Below, in pieces: positions 11,096-22,010 of a stretch of 64,000 nt of DNA. Below the pieces are notes generated by a model. The model did no database searches and had not been told where the DNA came from. It saw only the letters and a list, made by a program, of their open reading frames with translations. The position numbers and the translations under genes were made by a program. The DNA comes from Marchantia polymorpha subsp. ruderalis (lineage: Eukaryota; Streptophyta; Marchantiopsida; Marchantiales; Marchantiaceae): contig AP031355.1 of NCBI GenBank assembly GCA_037833965.1, positions 11,061,501 through 11,125,500 on the forward strand, written 5' to 3'. Each line of letters starts with the position of its first letter. The stretch's first letter is position 1.

Positions 11096-14000
11096 AATCT
11101 ACTCCTTGACTTGAATCCTCCAGGTAGACTCTTCAGATGCACCATGATAGTGCCAGATAAACAGACTTCTCCCTCTGCCTCAGAATTGCCCCACAGGGCA
11201 ACTAATGATCTCTAATGTTGAGCAAGTCCAGACAGTGTTGGAACTTGCTCTCAGGAACGGGCTTGGTGAACATATGAGCAAGGTTATCAGTTGTCCCTAT
11301 TTTCTTCACCTGGATTATCTTCTCATTCCTCAGAAAATGGTACCTGACTTAATGTGCTTTGTCTTCTCATGATGGACCTGATACTTGGTTAAGCATATTG
11401 CACTCAAGCTGTCACAATACAGTAAAGCTTGATCCTGATGTAGGCCTAGATCATTAACCAGTCCCTTTAGCCATATTCCCTCCTTAGCCGCTTCTGTCAA
11501 AGCCATATACTCTGCCTCTGTAGTAGACAAAGTAACTGTAGGTTGTAGAGTTAACTTCCAGCTTACCACAGAACCTCGCAGAGTGAACACATAACCAGTC
11601 ATAGAGCTCATACTGTCCACATCTCCAGCATAATCAAAATCTGAATAACCAACAACTAAGCACTGAGTGTCATTCCCATAACAAAGACCGATATCAGAGG
11701 TACCTCTAAGATACGTGAAAATCCTCTTCACAGCTTGCCAATGTTCCTTTCTAGAGTTGACCATGTATTGACTTACCACACAAACAGCAAATGCTAGATC
11801 TGGTCGAGTGTAGATCATAGCATACATCAGACTCCCAACTGCACTAGCATATGGGATTCGAGACATGTACTTCTTCTCCTCTTCAGTCTCAACTGAGTAC
11901 ATTTCCAACTTGCAGTTAGACATCATTGGAGTATCTATAGGCTTGACTGAAGACATTCAAAATCTGCTTAACATCTTCTTGGTGTACCCTTTTTGTGAGA
12001 AGAAGAGTTTTCTCTTCTTCCTTTCCCTATAGATTTCAACATCCAAAATCTTACGAGCAACACCCAAATCTTTCATCTCAAATTCTGCACTGAGTAAAGC
12101 CTTCAACTTCTGGATGTCTGACTTACTCTTAGCAGAAATCAGCATATCATCAACATACAGAACCAAATAAACGAATGAACCACCTTGTACCTCAATGTAA
12201 TACACACAACAATCATACGGACTTCTGTTGTAGCCAATCTGCTTCATGTAACTGTCAAATCGCTTATATCATTGCCTTGGGGACTGCTTTAGTCCATATA
12301 AGAACTTCTTCAACTTGCAGACATGATTCTACTTTCCTTAAACCTGGAATCCATCTGGCTGCGTCATATATAAATCCTCCTCCAACTCTCCATGTAAGGA
12401 AGCTGTTTTCACATCTAGTTGCTCAAGTTCCAGATCCTGATGTGCAACTATTGCTAGCAGCACCCTGATTGAGGTATGTCTAACCACTAGTGAGAAGATC
12501 TTGTTGTAGTCTACTCCCTCTCTCTGACTTGAACCTCTTGCAATCACTCGTGCTTTGTACTTTATACCCTCTGCAGCAGAAATTCCTTCCTTCTTCTTGA
12601 ACACCCACTTGCAAGTAACTGTGCTGACTCACTGTGCTGATAGCAGGCAGTCTGACAAGCTCCCAAATTTGATTCTCATGAAGAGATTCCATCTCTTCTT
12701 CCATTGCAGCAAGCCATTGTGCTGACTCACTCCCAGATATTGCAGCTTTGTAGGTGGACAACTCATTATCATCCATCTCCTCGGCCACCAGCAATGCATA
12801 TCCTACCAAATCATCGAACCTATACCTCGCTAAAGGTGTGACTTTGATCCTTCTTGGTCTGTCTAGAGCAACAGTTTGATGCACAACTTCATCAGAACCT
12901 GTTCCTGGTATTACAGTCTCAAACTGACCTGTATCTTGCTCATCAAAAACTGGTTGTGGTAGTTGGTTTTCGACCAACATAGGTGCTTGATTTTCCTGTG
13001 GAACAAATTACACCTTCACCTCCTCAACAACAACCTCTTTCTCTATTGTATCACTAGTCTTCTCTTTGGCTTTCAGCATGGAGCTCTCATCAAAAACTAC
13101 GCTTCTACTCAGTATAATTTTATTGTCAGACCAAATTCTGTACCCTTTCACACCAGCACCATAACCCATGAAAACTCCCTTCTTAGCTCTCGGCTCTAAC
13201 TTACCCTCATTTACATATTAGTAAGCTGTGCAGCCAAAAACTCTCAGATTTGAGTAATCAGCAGATCTTCCAGTCCACACCTCGTGAGGTGTTTTGCAGT
13301 CAATGCCTGTGTATGGGCTCCGATTGAACTGATAGCATGCTGTTGTAACTGCTTCAGCCCAGAACCTTCTAGCAAGACCAACATTAGAAAGCATGCATCT
13401 AGCTTTCTCCAATAGTGTTTGATTCATCCATTCTGCTACACCATTCTGCTGTGGTGTATGTGTGATGCCGAGCAATTCCTTGATACTTGCAGATTTGATT
13501 GAACTCAGATGAACAGAACTCCAAACCATTATCTGTTTGCAGCCTTTTGACCTTCTTTGCTGTTTGATTTTCAACTAGAGTCTTCCATTCCTTGAATCTA
13601 CTGAAAGCCTCTCCTTTATGCCTCATCATAAATACCCATGTCATCCTAGAGTAGTCATCAATGGTAAACAGAAAGTACTTGTAGCCGCTCAGAGACTCAA
13701 CACAAGAGGGACTCCATCAATCTAAATGGATGTAATCCAGCGTGCTTTTTGTTCGGTGAACTGCCTTAGGAAACTTGTTGCGGTGTAGTTTCTCAAACAC
13801 ACAACGCTCACATAACTCTAGAATCTTGGTCTTCTGACCTCCCATAAGATTTTTTTTTGACAAAATCTGCATTTCACGCTCACTCATATGAGCAAGCTTC
13901 ATATGCCATAGTTTAGTGAGATCAATATCCTTAACCACTAATGCAACAGCTGCAGAACTTGTTACTATAGAGCCCTGTAAGACATACAAATTTCCCTGCT

Positions 14001-14888
14001 TGACGCCTCTCAAAATCACATCTGAACCTTTGCACACATTCAGACCTTCACCTTCGCCTTTGAAACTGTATCCTTTACTGTCTAACAGACTAAGAGACAA
14101 CAGATTCTTCTTTAAAAGTGTAACATGCATGACTTCCTTGATTATGTAAAATTTCCCATCATGTGTTCTGAACCTAATTGAGCGAATCTCAATCACATTG
14201 CAGACAGAGCGGTTTGTCATAGAGACACTACCTCCATCTACGCAGCTATATGTTGTGAACAACTCCCTTGTTGGACAGATATGATACGATGCTTCAGAGT
14301 CAAGAATCCACATATTAGAATGATGAGTGTGTTCATCAGCAACTAGCACAATATTATTTTTTGAATCAACATCATCTTCTGCTACTGCAGCAGAACCAGA
14401 TTTCTACTCTTGCTACTGCTTCTTTCTCTTAGTGCATTCATTTTTCCAATAATCCTTCTCCTTACAATATGCACTGACGTCTTTGGGTAATTTAGATGTT
14501 GATTTCTGACGCTTTTTTTTCTTTTTTTTCTTACCATCCTTACTTCTATTGGCCATTAACCCGGAAGCCTGATTGTCTGTACCTGAACTTGAACCAACTG
14601 CGTTGTTACGCAGTTCCCAGTTGTGAAGCAAAGACCTAAGCTCTTCCATAGACACAGTTTCTTTCCCAACGATGAAAGAGTGCAAAAAATTCTCATACAA
14701 AAAGGCGGAAAAACCAACAGAATCAAGACAGCGTCCTCATCCGACACCTTCTCATCAACATTACGCAGATCTAGCAAAATCTTATTTAATTGATCAAGAT
14801 GTTTCCTGAGGGGCATACTTTCAAACATGCACAGGCTGAAAAGACGCTGCTTTAGCATCAGCTTGCTAGGCAGTGACTTCATCATATG

Positions 14889-17183
14889 AACCTATTGGCG
14901 ACGACCCGGGTCTCCAAAAACACCAGGGTCTCGCAAAACCTCAATAACTCCGTCAATAATATTCAGATTGATCTCAAACTTGCTTCAATCGACTGCATTG
15001 CATGCCGTTTGCCGTGGCGCCAAAAATCTCGATTTTTTATTTTTTAATTATTTTGCGAAGTAAGAGAAGAGTGTGATCTGGCCTCCAAGCATCTTTGCTT
15101 GATTCTTGAGGCGTCCGACGCCACGTGTTTTCGGCTTCTCGACTCCAACCACCAATTTCTTCTTTGATGTGACCTTCAAGCGAGTTTCAGGGGCATCAGC
15201 AGCTGCTACACCCTCCGCCGCGTGAATATCAGCAGGGAGTACAGGATAGTACGAGATAAAATCAGGCGGAATTGAAAAGTACTATTGAGACAATGATAAC
15301 AGCTTCTTATTCGGCAGTGTCGTCGGCGCAGGTTGGGGAAGTCAAATGTTGTCAATCGTTCCAACGTCATCAATAGACTTGATGTCCGATCCAAATAAAT
15401 CAGAAATAATCGCACGACGAATAGCATCAGCATTGGCGGGAATAATCATTGGGAACTGAACAGCTTCATCATCAGACGTCGTTGCGAAATGACGCATGTT
15501 TACTACGCCCTTTTCAATTTCAAAGTAGTAGTTACCCGTGTAGTTGGTCGGCATCGATTTGAAGTATTTTGAGGGTAAAGGCGTCCATTTGCAAAAAAAG
15601 GGCCGTTTTGACGATCGATGATCAAGAAATTCAGCTTTCACAGATTTGATGTTGTTCAGCTTGGAGACAATAGTGCAAGGACTATATAGATTCATGCCGC
15701 GCATCTTGTTTTGACACCAAGCAATAGCGCGATCAGCTAGATTATGTGATTGGTTTGGAATGAAATAATGAAGTACGACCTTGTCGTAGAATAGAAGCGA
15801 TAGCAGGGCATAGAACATGAACACGACCTTGGATTTGTTTTGACCAACACAGTTATCAAGAGTTAACAACAAAATTTGTGGCACTGCTTGGCCACGTTTC
15901 TGTCGCATCAGACGAAGTTGAAGGTGGTGAAGCAGACGAAGGCTGCATAGCGCGTCAGCATCTTTGCCTTGACCGCGCTCATCATAGAAAAACACGTGAT
16001 TGACGTTCCTGGTGATGTCAGCAATGACAAAGTTCTGCAGCATCAGAGTGAAATTGAAGTAGTCAGTAGAAGGGCGACTGTGACCATAGTGAGGGAGCGC
16101 AATTGATCCACCAAAATCTTCAATCTGAATCTGAATAACTGGCGCATCGTCATGTTCATTCAAATTTTCAACCACAAGCGGTTCATCACAGGTATCGCAA
16201 ATGATCATATTCGATATGACTTGCTTGGGTGCATGAGCGGCGGCATACTGTTTGACAAACGTTGACATTGCCCGTCGCTGATCAATCGCTGCCAAGAGGT
16301 GCATCGTTTTCTTGAGGTTGTAATGATTGCTCTATTCATTCGTGAGATCGTCCCGACTAAGTTGAATATCAAGGCGAATGCACGCATCACATGCATCTTC
16401 TGCAGTCCTTGTCAATCGCACTCCAAGAAACTCCAACTTGACATATTGAGTCCATTGGGAAACGCTAATTACTCGGCGATTCATTGAATTCATGTTTACC
16501 AAATATTTTGTCCAGAGCTTTGTTCATGTCATCTTCTGCTCCGGGATATACTGTCGCGGTCGTTGATGAGAACAAAGAAATCCATCTTCGAGCTTCCACG
16601 TCTTGCAATCTTCAACGAATGCATTAAGATCATCTGCAGTAAGAGCGTGTATTGGAACCTGTGGCAATCGGCGAGTGTGCAACGTATGGATTCCCTCCTT
16701 TAGCACCTTTCTCAATCGGGATATTCGGTTGCCACCAATAGGAAGGATTGCTCAAATGACGTTGTCAGATAATCCTTGTTGCATCAATCCCAATACAATG
16801 CATTCTCCTTGCTCCCATTTCTCTCCTATGTTATTTGTATTCATTGTAGCCCAGTTTGATTGGATCTCAAAGAGTGCGTCTTCTCCGAAAATCTCAATCG
16901 CCCTTTTCATCGCGTTGTACTTAGGGTTGGTCGTCGTAGTATTGCGAGTCGACACACATTGATATGATCCGCTGACTCCTGAGTGTTTATGCTTCTTCAT
17001 CAATGATTCGCCTTTACTCACATCATCTTGGTCCATCTTGCGCCACTAAAAAAGTGACTCGCTCCCGCCCGCTCTTCTTGAGAGTGTGAAAAAAAATTCC
17101 GTCAGTGCGATTGGCTGAAATAAGTAATAAATTCATGATCGACAAAAATGTTTTGTGAAGACCCGGATCATCGCCAATGGGTT
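14889..17183 (-). mobile_element. TIR DNA transposon with DUF7869-type transposase, inserted in Copia gag
   Basis: About 2.3 kb bounded by inverted repeats of some 34 bases. The left end reads AACCTATTGGCGACGACCCG and the right end, on the minus strand, AACCCATTGGCGATGATCCG. Both continue GGGTCT(T/C)...AAAACA with a few differences. The flanks give ATATG on the left and ATATA on the right, a likely 5-base target duplication with one change. The element sits inside the gag part of the Copia relic: gag-like codons run up to both of its edges. It carries one recognisable gene on the minus strand (15342-17036). I cannot assign it to a named superfamily from memory; DUF7869 proteins are widespread in transposon-like repeats of plants, oomycetes and animals. 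Confidence 0.8.
15342..17036 (-). pseudogene. DUF7869-type transposase with three in-frame stops
   Basis: A single frame runs from 17036 to 15342 (about 565 codons) with in-frame stops at 16752-16754, 16524-16526 and near 16340, and no frameshift that I can see. The C-terminal 320 residues are continuous and show the family core: FGGSIALPHYGHSRPSTDYF, then FFYDERGQGKDADALCSLR, the signature LLTLDNCVGQNKSK, and IPNQSHNLADRAIAWCQNKM. The spaced Asp in YDE, Asp in LDN and the H..AD motif resemble an RNase-H-fold catalytic set, which is inference. Upstream are Cys pairs (DACDACVRIRLD; ICDTCDEP) typical of a metal-binding region. With stops in one frame but no indel seen, the copy appears only moderately old. 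A stop-free relative elsewhere in the genome is likely. Confidence 0.82.
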
Positions 17184-17476
17184 ATATAGAGGCTCTTCAA
17201 CTTCAACCACAAGGCGGCGGCGGTTTCCTAATCTGCAACTTCTGTGATGATATCGTTAGCGAGACACATAATCATCGAATAAGCCCTCTCCTCCATAGTT
17301 TTGTATTATGCAGAATTTGCGTCCATTCCATTTTTATCCTTTGTCAACAGTGCCCACAAACCATGTTGCTTCAGCAAAGCTTGCATCCTGATCCGCCGCA
17401 GACTGAAATTGTTTCTCCCTGTAAACTTGTCGATCTTCGTTATGAATCCAGACATCGTTCTCGGCGGAAATTCAAA

Positions 17477-17493
17477 CCCGAGCTCTGACACCA
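17477..17493 (-). other. Primer binding site (initiator Met tRNA type) of the Copia element
   Basis: Read on the minus strand the site is TGGTGTCAGAGCTCGGG, close to the TGGTATCAGAGC start used by many plant Copia elements primed by initiator tRNA-Met. It begins two bases from the LTR edge, the usual spacing. Confidence 0.8.
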
Positions 17494-17495
17494 CT

Positions 17496-17883
17496 TGTTA
17501 TAACGGAATCGAAAATGATTAAGTCAAGACAACACACAGATTTACGTGGTTCACCAAATTGGTTACATCCACGGGCAGAGGGATTTCAGATTTTGATTAG
17601 AGACAGACTTACAGATTACAACGAAGGCTAGGGTTTACATAGCTACTACCCTACCAGAATTGGGCCGCAAGACATCGGCCCAATATACAAAATAGACAAA
17701 CCATTAAGGCCCAAATTACAAACATCGTGTAACGTTTGGCCTGTGGGCATCTCCGCTACCTGGACCTCCAAGCCAAGGGAACTTCGCCCCCCTAGACCCC
17801 TCGACTCGCTGACCTGGAAGCGAGACCCCAGTGCTACCTCTCGAAGTGTGTGATTCAATCTTCGGATTTAAGTCATCACAACA
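17496..17883 (-). repeat. 5' LTR of the Copia element
   Basis: This 388-base copy flanks the gag end of the element. It shares its outer blocks with 10894-11095, for example CGAAGTGTGTGATTCA near the right end and AATCGAAAATGAT near the left end. The primer binding site lies two bases inside its left boundary, which identifies it as the 5' repeat of a minus-strand element. Confidence 0.88.
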
Positions 17884-18033
17884 ATAATTATCAAATATGT
17901 TCAATGTGATGACATTATCATATATAAAAGTTTTTAAATTGTTAAAACTGTTAGTAGAAATACACTATTACTTACGGACATACATTTTTGATGTAACAAG
18001 TAATGTGGTTCGCATCTAGCTAGTTCAGGAAAA

Positions 18034-18310
18034 TGTTGGAATTAATTCTAGTTAAGTGATAACATTGGGTTTTAGCTAAATATAGCTAGGACAGTCGCTT
18101 GGATTAGAGGTTAAATACTCCCACTTCTACCTTGTACAACTAAACACTGTTTCACAAATATGGTAACAAGCATCGCGCGGAAATAGACGCGTGTTCACGT
18201 TGTGAACCTAATCCATTTGAAGGGGTGATCCACTTTATTTCCTATCTCGTGTGTTGATTTGGTTTTTCGATGTGTTTTGTCAATGATGATTCTCGATTTA
18301 ACCTTCTTTA
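18034..18310 (+). repeat. Left terminal repeat of the 18-26 kb element
   Basis: It starts TGTTGGAATT and ends near ACCTTCTTTA, immediately before a primer-site-like TGGTATAAGAG. It is about 277 bases and alignable by eye along its length with 26040-26298. Confidence 0.7.
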
Positions 18311-20654
18311 ATTGGTATAAGAGTGCTTGGTTGGATATTGATGTGAGTGACAGTTTTGAGATTTGACAGTTTGTCAAAGCCTGAGACTGAGAGTGTCATG
18401 GTTGGTGACTTTGAGTTTGAACGTTCTTTCATGGTTCATAATTATGGATGTTTTCTGACAAATGCTTTCTACTGATAGTGTACTATTATGTAGATGCTTT
18501 TTTTCTTTTTTCTGGTTTTTTCCCTTGTGTGTCAAGGTGAACAAGAGGAGATGACTGGGGAAAAACAAGAGAAGTTTTTGAGGCAAGTTTTTAAGTTGAT
18601 TTGACTAAAAGATTCAACCTAAAATAAACTTACAGAAAGTGTCAAGGAAGTTGAAGACAGTCAAAACGAACAAGGCATAGAAAGTTTGAGGAAGTTGAAG
18701 ACAATCCAAGCCAACAAAACACAAAAACTTTGAGGTGTTCAAGTTTTTTTGTCAGTTCAAGCTTTTTGAGTTTTTAACAGTCTGAGTTCCAGGCAAAGAC
18801 GCAAAACTTCAGGTAGGTTCCGAGGCATAGAGAGGCAAAAAGATGGGAGTGAAAGAGATTAGCAACTCTTACTAGTGATCAGTTAGTTGAAGACCAATAC
18901 TTGCAAGGAGGAGTCATCGTTGATTTGAAAACTTCCATCACATGTTTAAGATTTTGATGTTTACAACAGTCAAAATTAGAGAAGGAAGGTGGTGAGAGTG
19001 GGGGCTTTTGAGAAGTTTCTTGCTGCCATTTGTGCACTCAGATCCGATATCCTTGAACTCGTGAAGAGTCTTATGATACTCTTGTCCATTCACCTTCTAC
19101 ATCAAGTGTCTCAATGGACATGGCTTATCTGAATTCTAAACATGAAGGAGTTCAAGCGTCTTTGGGTGGAGAATCAACTAGTGATCAAGGTAAAAATTGG
19201 GAAGAAAATGTATTTTGAGATCTTGCCTCTGTGATGACAAATTTAGTTCAAAAGTTTGGGAGTCAAGAAATTTACACGCAGGCAGTCAAACGCAATCGTG
19301 AAGCCGTGCGAAGGTGCGCAGGGACGCACAAAGCCGCGCACGTGGGACGAAAGGGGTGGCAATTTTGAGACAAACATTCGCAAGCGCTTTTGAAAATTCA
19401 TGAAAAATTTGTTGATTTTTTGATAGATTTTGTATCAAATTCGTGCGAATGAATGGTTGTAGCTAGATGCGATCACGCGGACAAAGGCAAAGCGTTGCGC
19501 AAGCACACATTGCAAGGTCAACGCACACATCGCTCGTAGGGATGAGCTCGCCGTGAGGCTCACAACATGGCAACAAATGTCGTCACCCGCCACCTCATAC
19601 TTCATTGCATCGACACGTAATGCCACTAGGTTGCCATGTCGATTCGACAAGAACGCAAGGAGCAAACACGTGGTGCACTAACTTGACGCGGATAGACCAC
19701 GTCGATCCACGGACGAACGATAGGTCGTCACGTTGCGGACATACATAGAAGGCGTGATGAGATGAGAACACATATGCAGTCATGAGTAGCAAACGGAGGT
19801 CGATACGTAGTCCCGAAAGACACAAGTGATTTGACACATTGGCAAGACAATTAGACAAGGTTGAACATGTAAGCATACCACATGGACATGGTAACGACAT
19901 GCATGCAGCTGAATGGATCAGACAAACACGTGATACGTTGAAAATGCGTGCAACATGCGATCTCCACTGCTTGCCACAAGTGGCGGGCAGTTGCGGGTAG
20001 TTTGGGCAAGGCAAGACAAGCGCGGCGGGCAAATCAGATAGTTTTGGGTAGCACGGGTAGTACCGAGCAGACGCGACAGACAAATTAGACAGTATCGGGC
20101 AAGCGTAGACGGCTTGAACACATCCGTCGGATACATCTAGTAACAAAATTCCATCCTTTGAAAAGATTCCGTCCGGAAGATTATGTTTATTGGGAAATTT
20201 TTTTTGTAAAGATTTCATCCAAGGAATTATTTGGTTTGTAAATATTTTGGCCAAAATACTTTTTGTCATAATATAAGCAAATTGAATATCATTGAAAAGT
20301 TTTTGACGCAACTAATGCAGTTGGACATTTTTTATGAGTTGAAAGAGGGGAAGAGTTCTTAGGGACCCTGTACTGACAAGGAAAACTCTTAGCTCACGGA
20401 TATAGTTGTGGGGGAGTTTGATCATTATGTTATTAATGATCAAAAAGCATCATCGGTACTGGTGGAATTTCAAAGTGGAACATGGTATTTTTGATGTAGC
20501 CAATAGTCTTATCATGGAGATGGAAATTGATACAAAACGTGATCAATTTTCATGGTAATAGCCGAAGTGCTCTAAATTTGAATGAGAACCAAGTTATGTA
20601 CAATAGAATGAAGCACAACGACATTTTATTTTATTAGACAAGTAGTGTCCAATA

Positions 20655-20846
20655 AAATGATTGAGCTAGTTAATATTAACGGTAAACTTTGATAAAATGA
20701 TCAAACTAGTCAAAATTGACGGTAAACTTTGATGATCCAGCTAGTTAAGATTGACGGTATACTCTCATGATTGAACTAGTCAAGATTGACGGTAAACTTT
20801 AATAATATGATTGAGTTAGTCAAGATTGACGTCAAACTCAATCCAG
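20655..20846 (+). repeat. Short tandem repeat (about five units of 36-40 bases)
   Basis: Each unit carries a block like CTAGTCAAGATTGACGGTAA followed by ACTTTGAT. Five imperfect units run head to tail and lead directly into a stretch whose translation (NPADAMAKVISLENFKLHC) resembles the C-terminal end of Copia RNase H. The unit itself would encode the preceding VKIDGKL segment, so the array seems to have grown from that coding end. Confidence 0.75.
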
Positions 20847-22010
20847 CTGATGCGATGGCCAAAGTTATTTCTTTGGAGAATTTTAAGCTACATTGTACTG
20901 CTGTGCAGGTTGTTCATAGAGAGCATAATTGGAGTTTGCTAGCATAGTACTTTCATATTGAAATCTCATTATATAATTAATCTATCTTGTGATGACTACA
21001 ACTTGGTTCTAGTTCACTGTCTTGTAAAGAGGAACCTTGCGTCATGTTTCTTTATAGAAATTTTGCGGAGTAATTATGTATGTTAGGAGATTTCTATTAC
21101 TTCTATGCTAGTAGGTATTTTAGTTAACTCTATCTTATTACTTTATTCTTAGTTCTAGTTAACTCTTATGTAAAGATTGATCTTGTGTTAGATTTTTGTC
21201 TAGAATTTCCCGCGGAGTAATAATGTACATTACATAGGGTTTTATTTCATTAACATAAGTTAAGAAAGAGTTAACTTCAGTTAAGGAGGTTAAGTGAGGT
21301 TATCTCTTGTGGGAATCTTCAAAGATTAAAATTTCTAGAGTAGTCTAATACCGAAACTAGAAGTTGTAGTACTTTTCATTTTTTAGTTAAGGAGTTAAAA
21401 GAAGGCTAGAATTGATAAGCTTAGTAAGTTAAACAAAACCGGATCAATAGAAGTAGATAAAAGAATTAAAGACCTGTCATCTCTTCGATTCCAAAAGGCC
21501 AACAGTGAGAAGTCACCCACGAAGTTAGGAACAAAGGTGGGGGACAAGGATAAGAAGATAGAGAAGAAGCCGAAGACCAAGTAGGTGAGACAATAGTGAT
21601 TTTTTGGGTTTTATAGGAGTAGAAGTTGGATCTGAGATACGAACTTCTCGCTATGTTAAGATGGGAGATTTTTTTTAGCCGTTAGGGTTTTTGAGTGAAC
21701 TTTCGGCGCCGCCGCTTTCTGTGAAAGCCTTTGCTTATCTAAGTGGAGCTTGCAGGTATAGCAGGATCTTTTGTTCTTGCATATTTTTCTCCCAGATTCC
21801 TCATCAGTAGAAAGTATCGTGTTTTCCTACGCTACTGTACTTCTGGCTTCTTGTTTGAGTATTGTTGGTCTGTGTGGTGCTTAGTTTTTTTCGCTTTTCT
21901 TCAAAAATCAACAAAACTTAAACATATGTGTGTAGAAGGTAGACATATGAGTTAGAAGGAGTAGATTTAGAGGAGTAGGGATAGAATTAGTTAGAATTTG
22001 ACTTCGGCCG

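Larger units (their letters stand above)
10894..17883 (-). mobile_element. Ty1/copia LTR retrotransposon, old and broken, carrying a nested DNA transposon
   Basis: The element reads right to left. Its terminal repeats lie at 17496-17883 (5') and 10894-11095 (3'), both ending TG...CA on the element strand. A primer site for initiator Met tRNA sits just inside the 5' repeat. Parts follow in Copia order: start of gag (17306-17494), rest of gag with a zinc knuckle (about 14413-14885), pre-integrase and integrase (about 13218-14349, with HMKLAHMS and NGVAEWMNQTLLEKAR), reverse transcriptase (about 11957-12980, with YVDDML) and RNase H (11330-11956, with STTEAEYMAL). The gag part is split by a TIR transposon at 14889-17183. 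It is a fossil with roughly ten breaks. The two repeats look about 80-90% alike by eye over their shared parts, which suggests an old insertion. No clean target duplication is visible. Confidence 0.9.

Noticed and set aside
20655-20846. The tandem array considered as a CRISPR-like or satellite locus
   Set aside because: Units are contiguous without unique spacers, imperfect, and continue into a Copia-like coding end. They are a local amplification in a eukaryotic retroelement.
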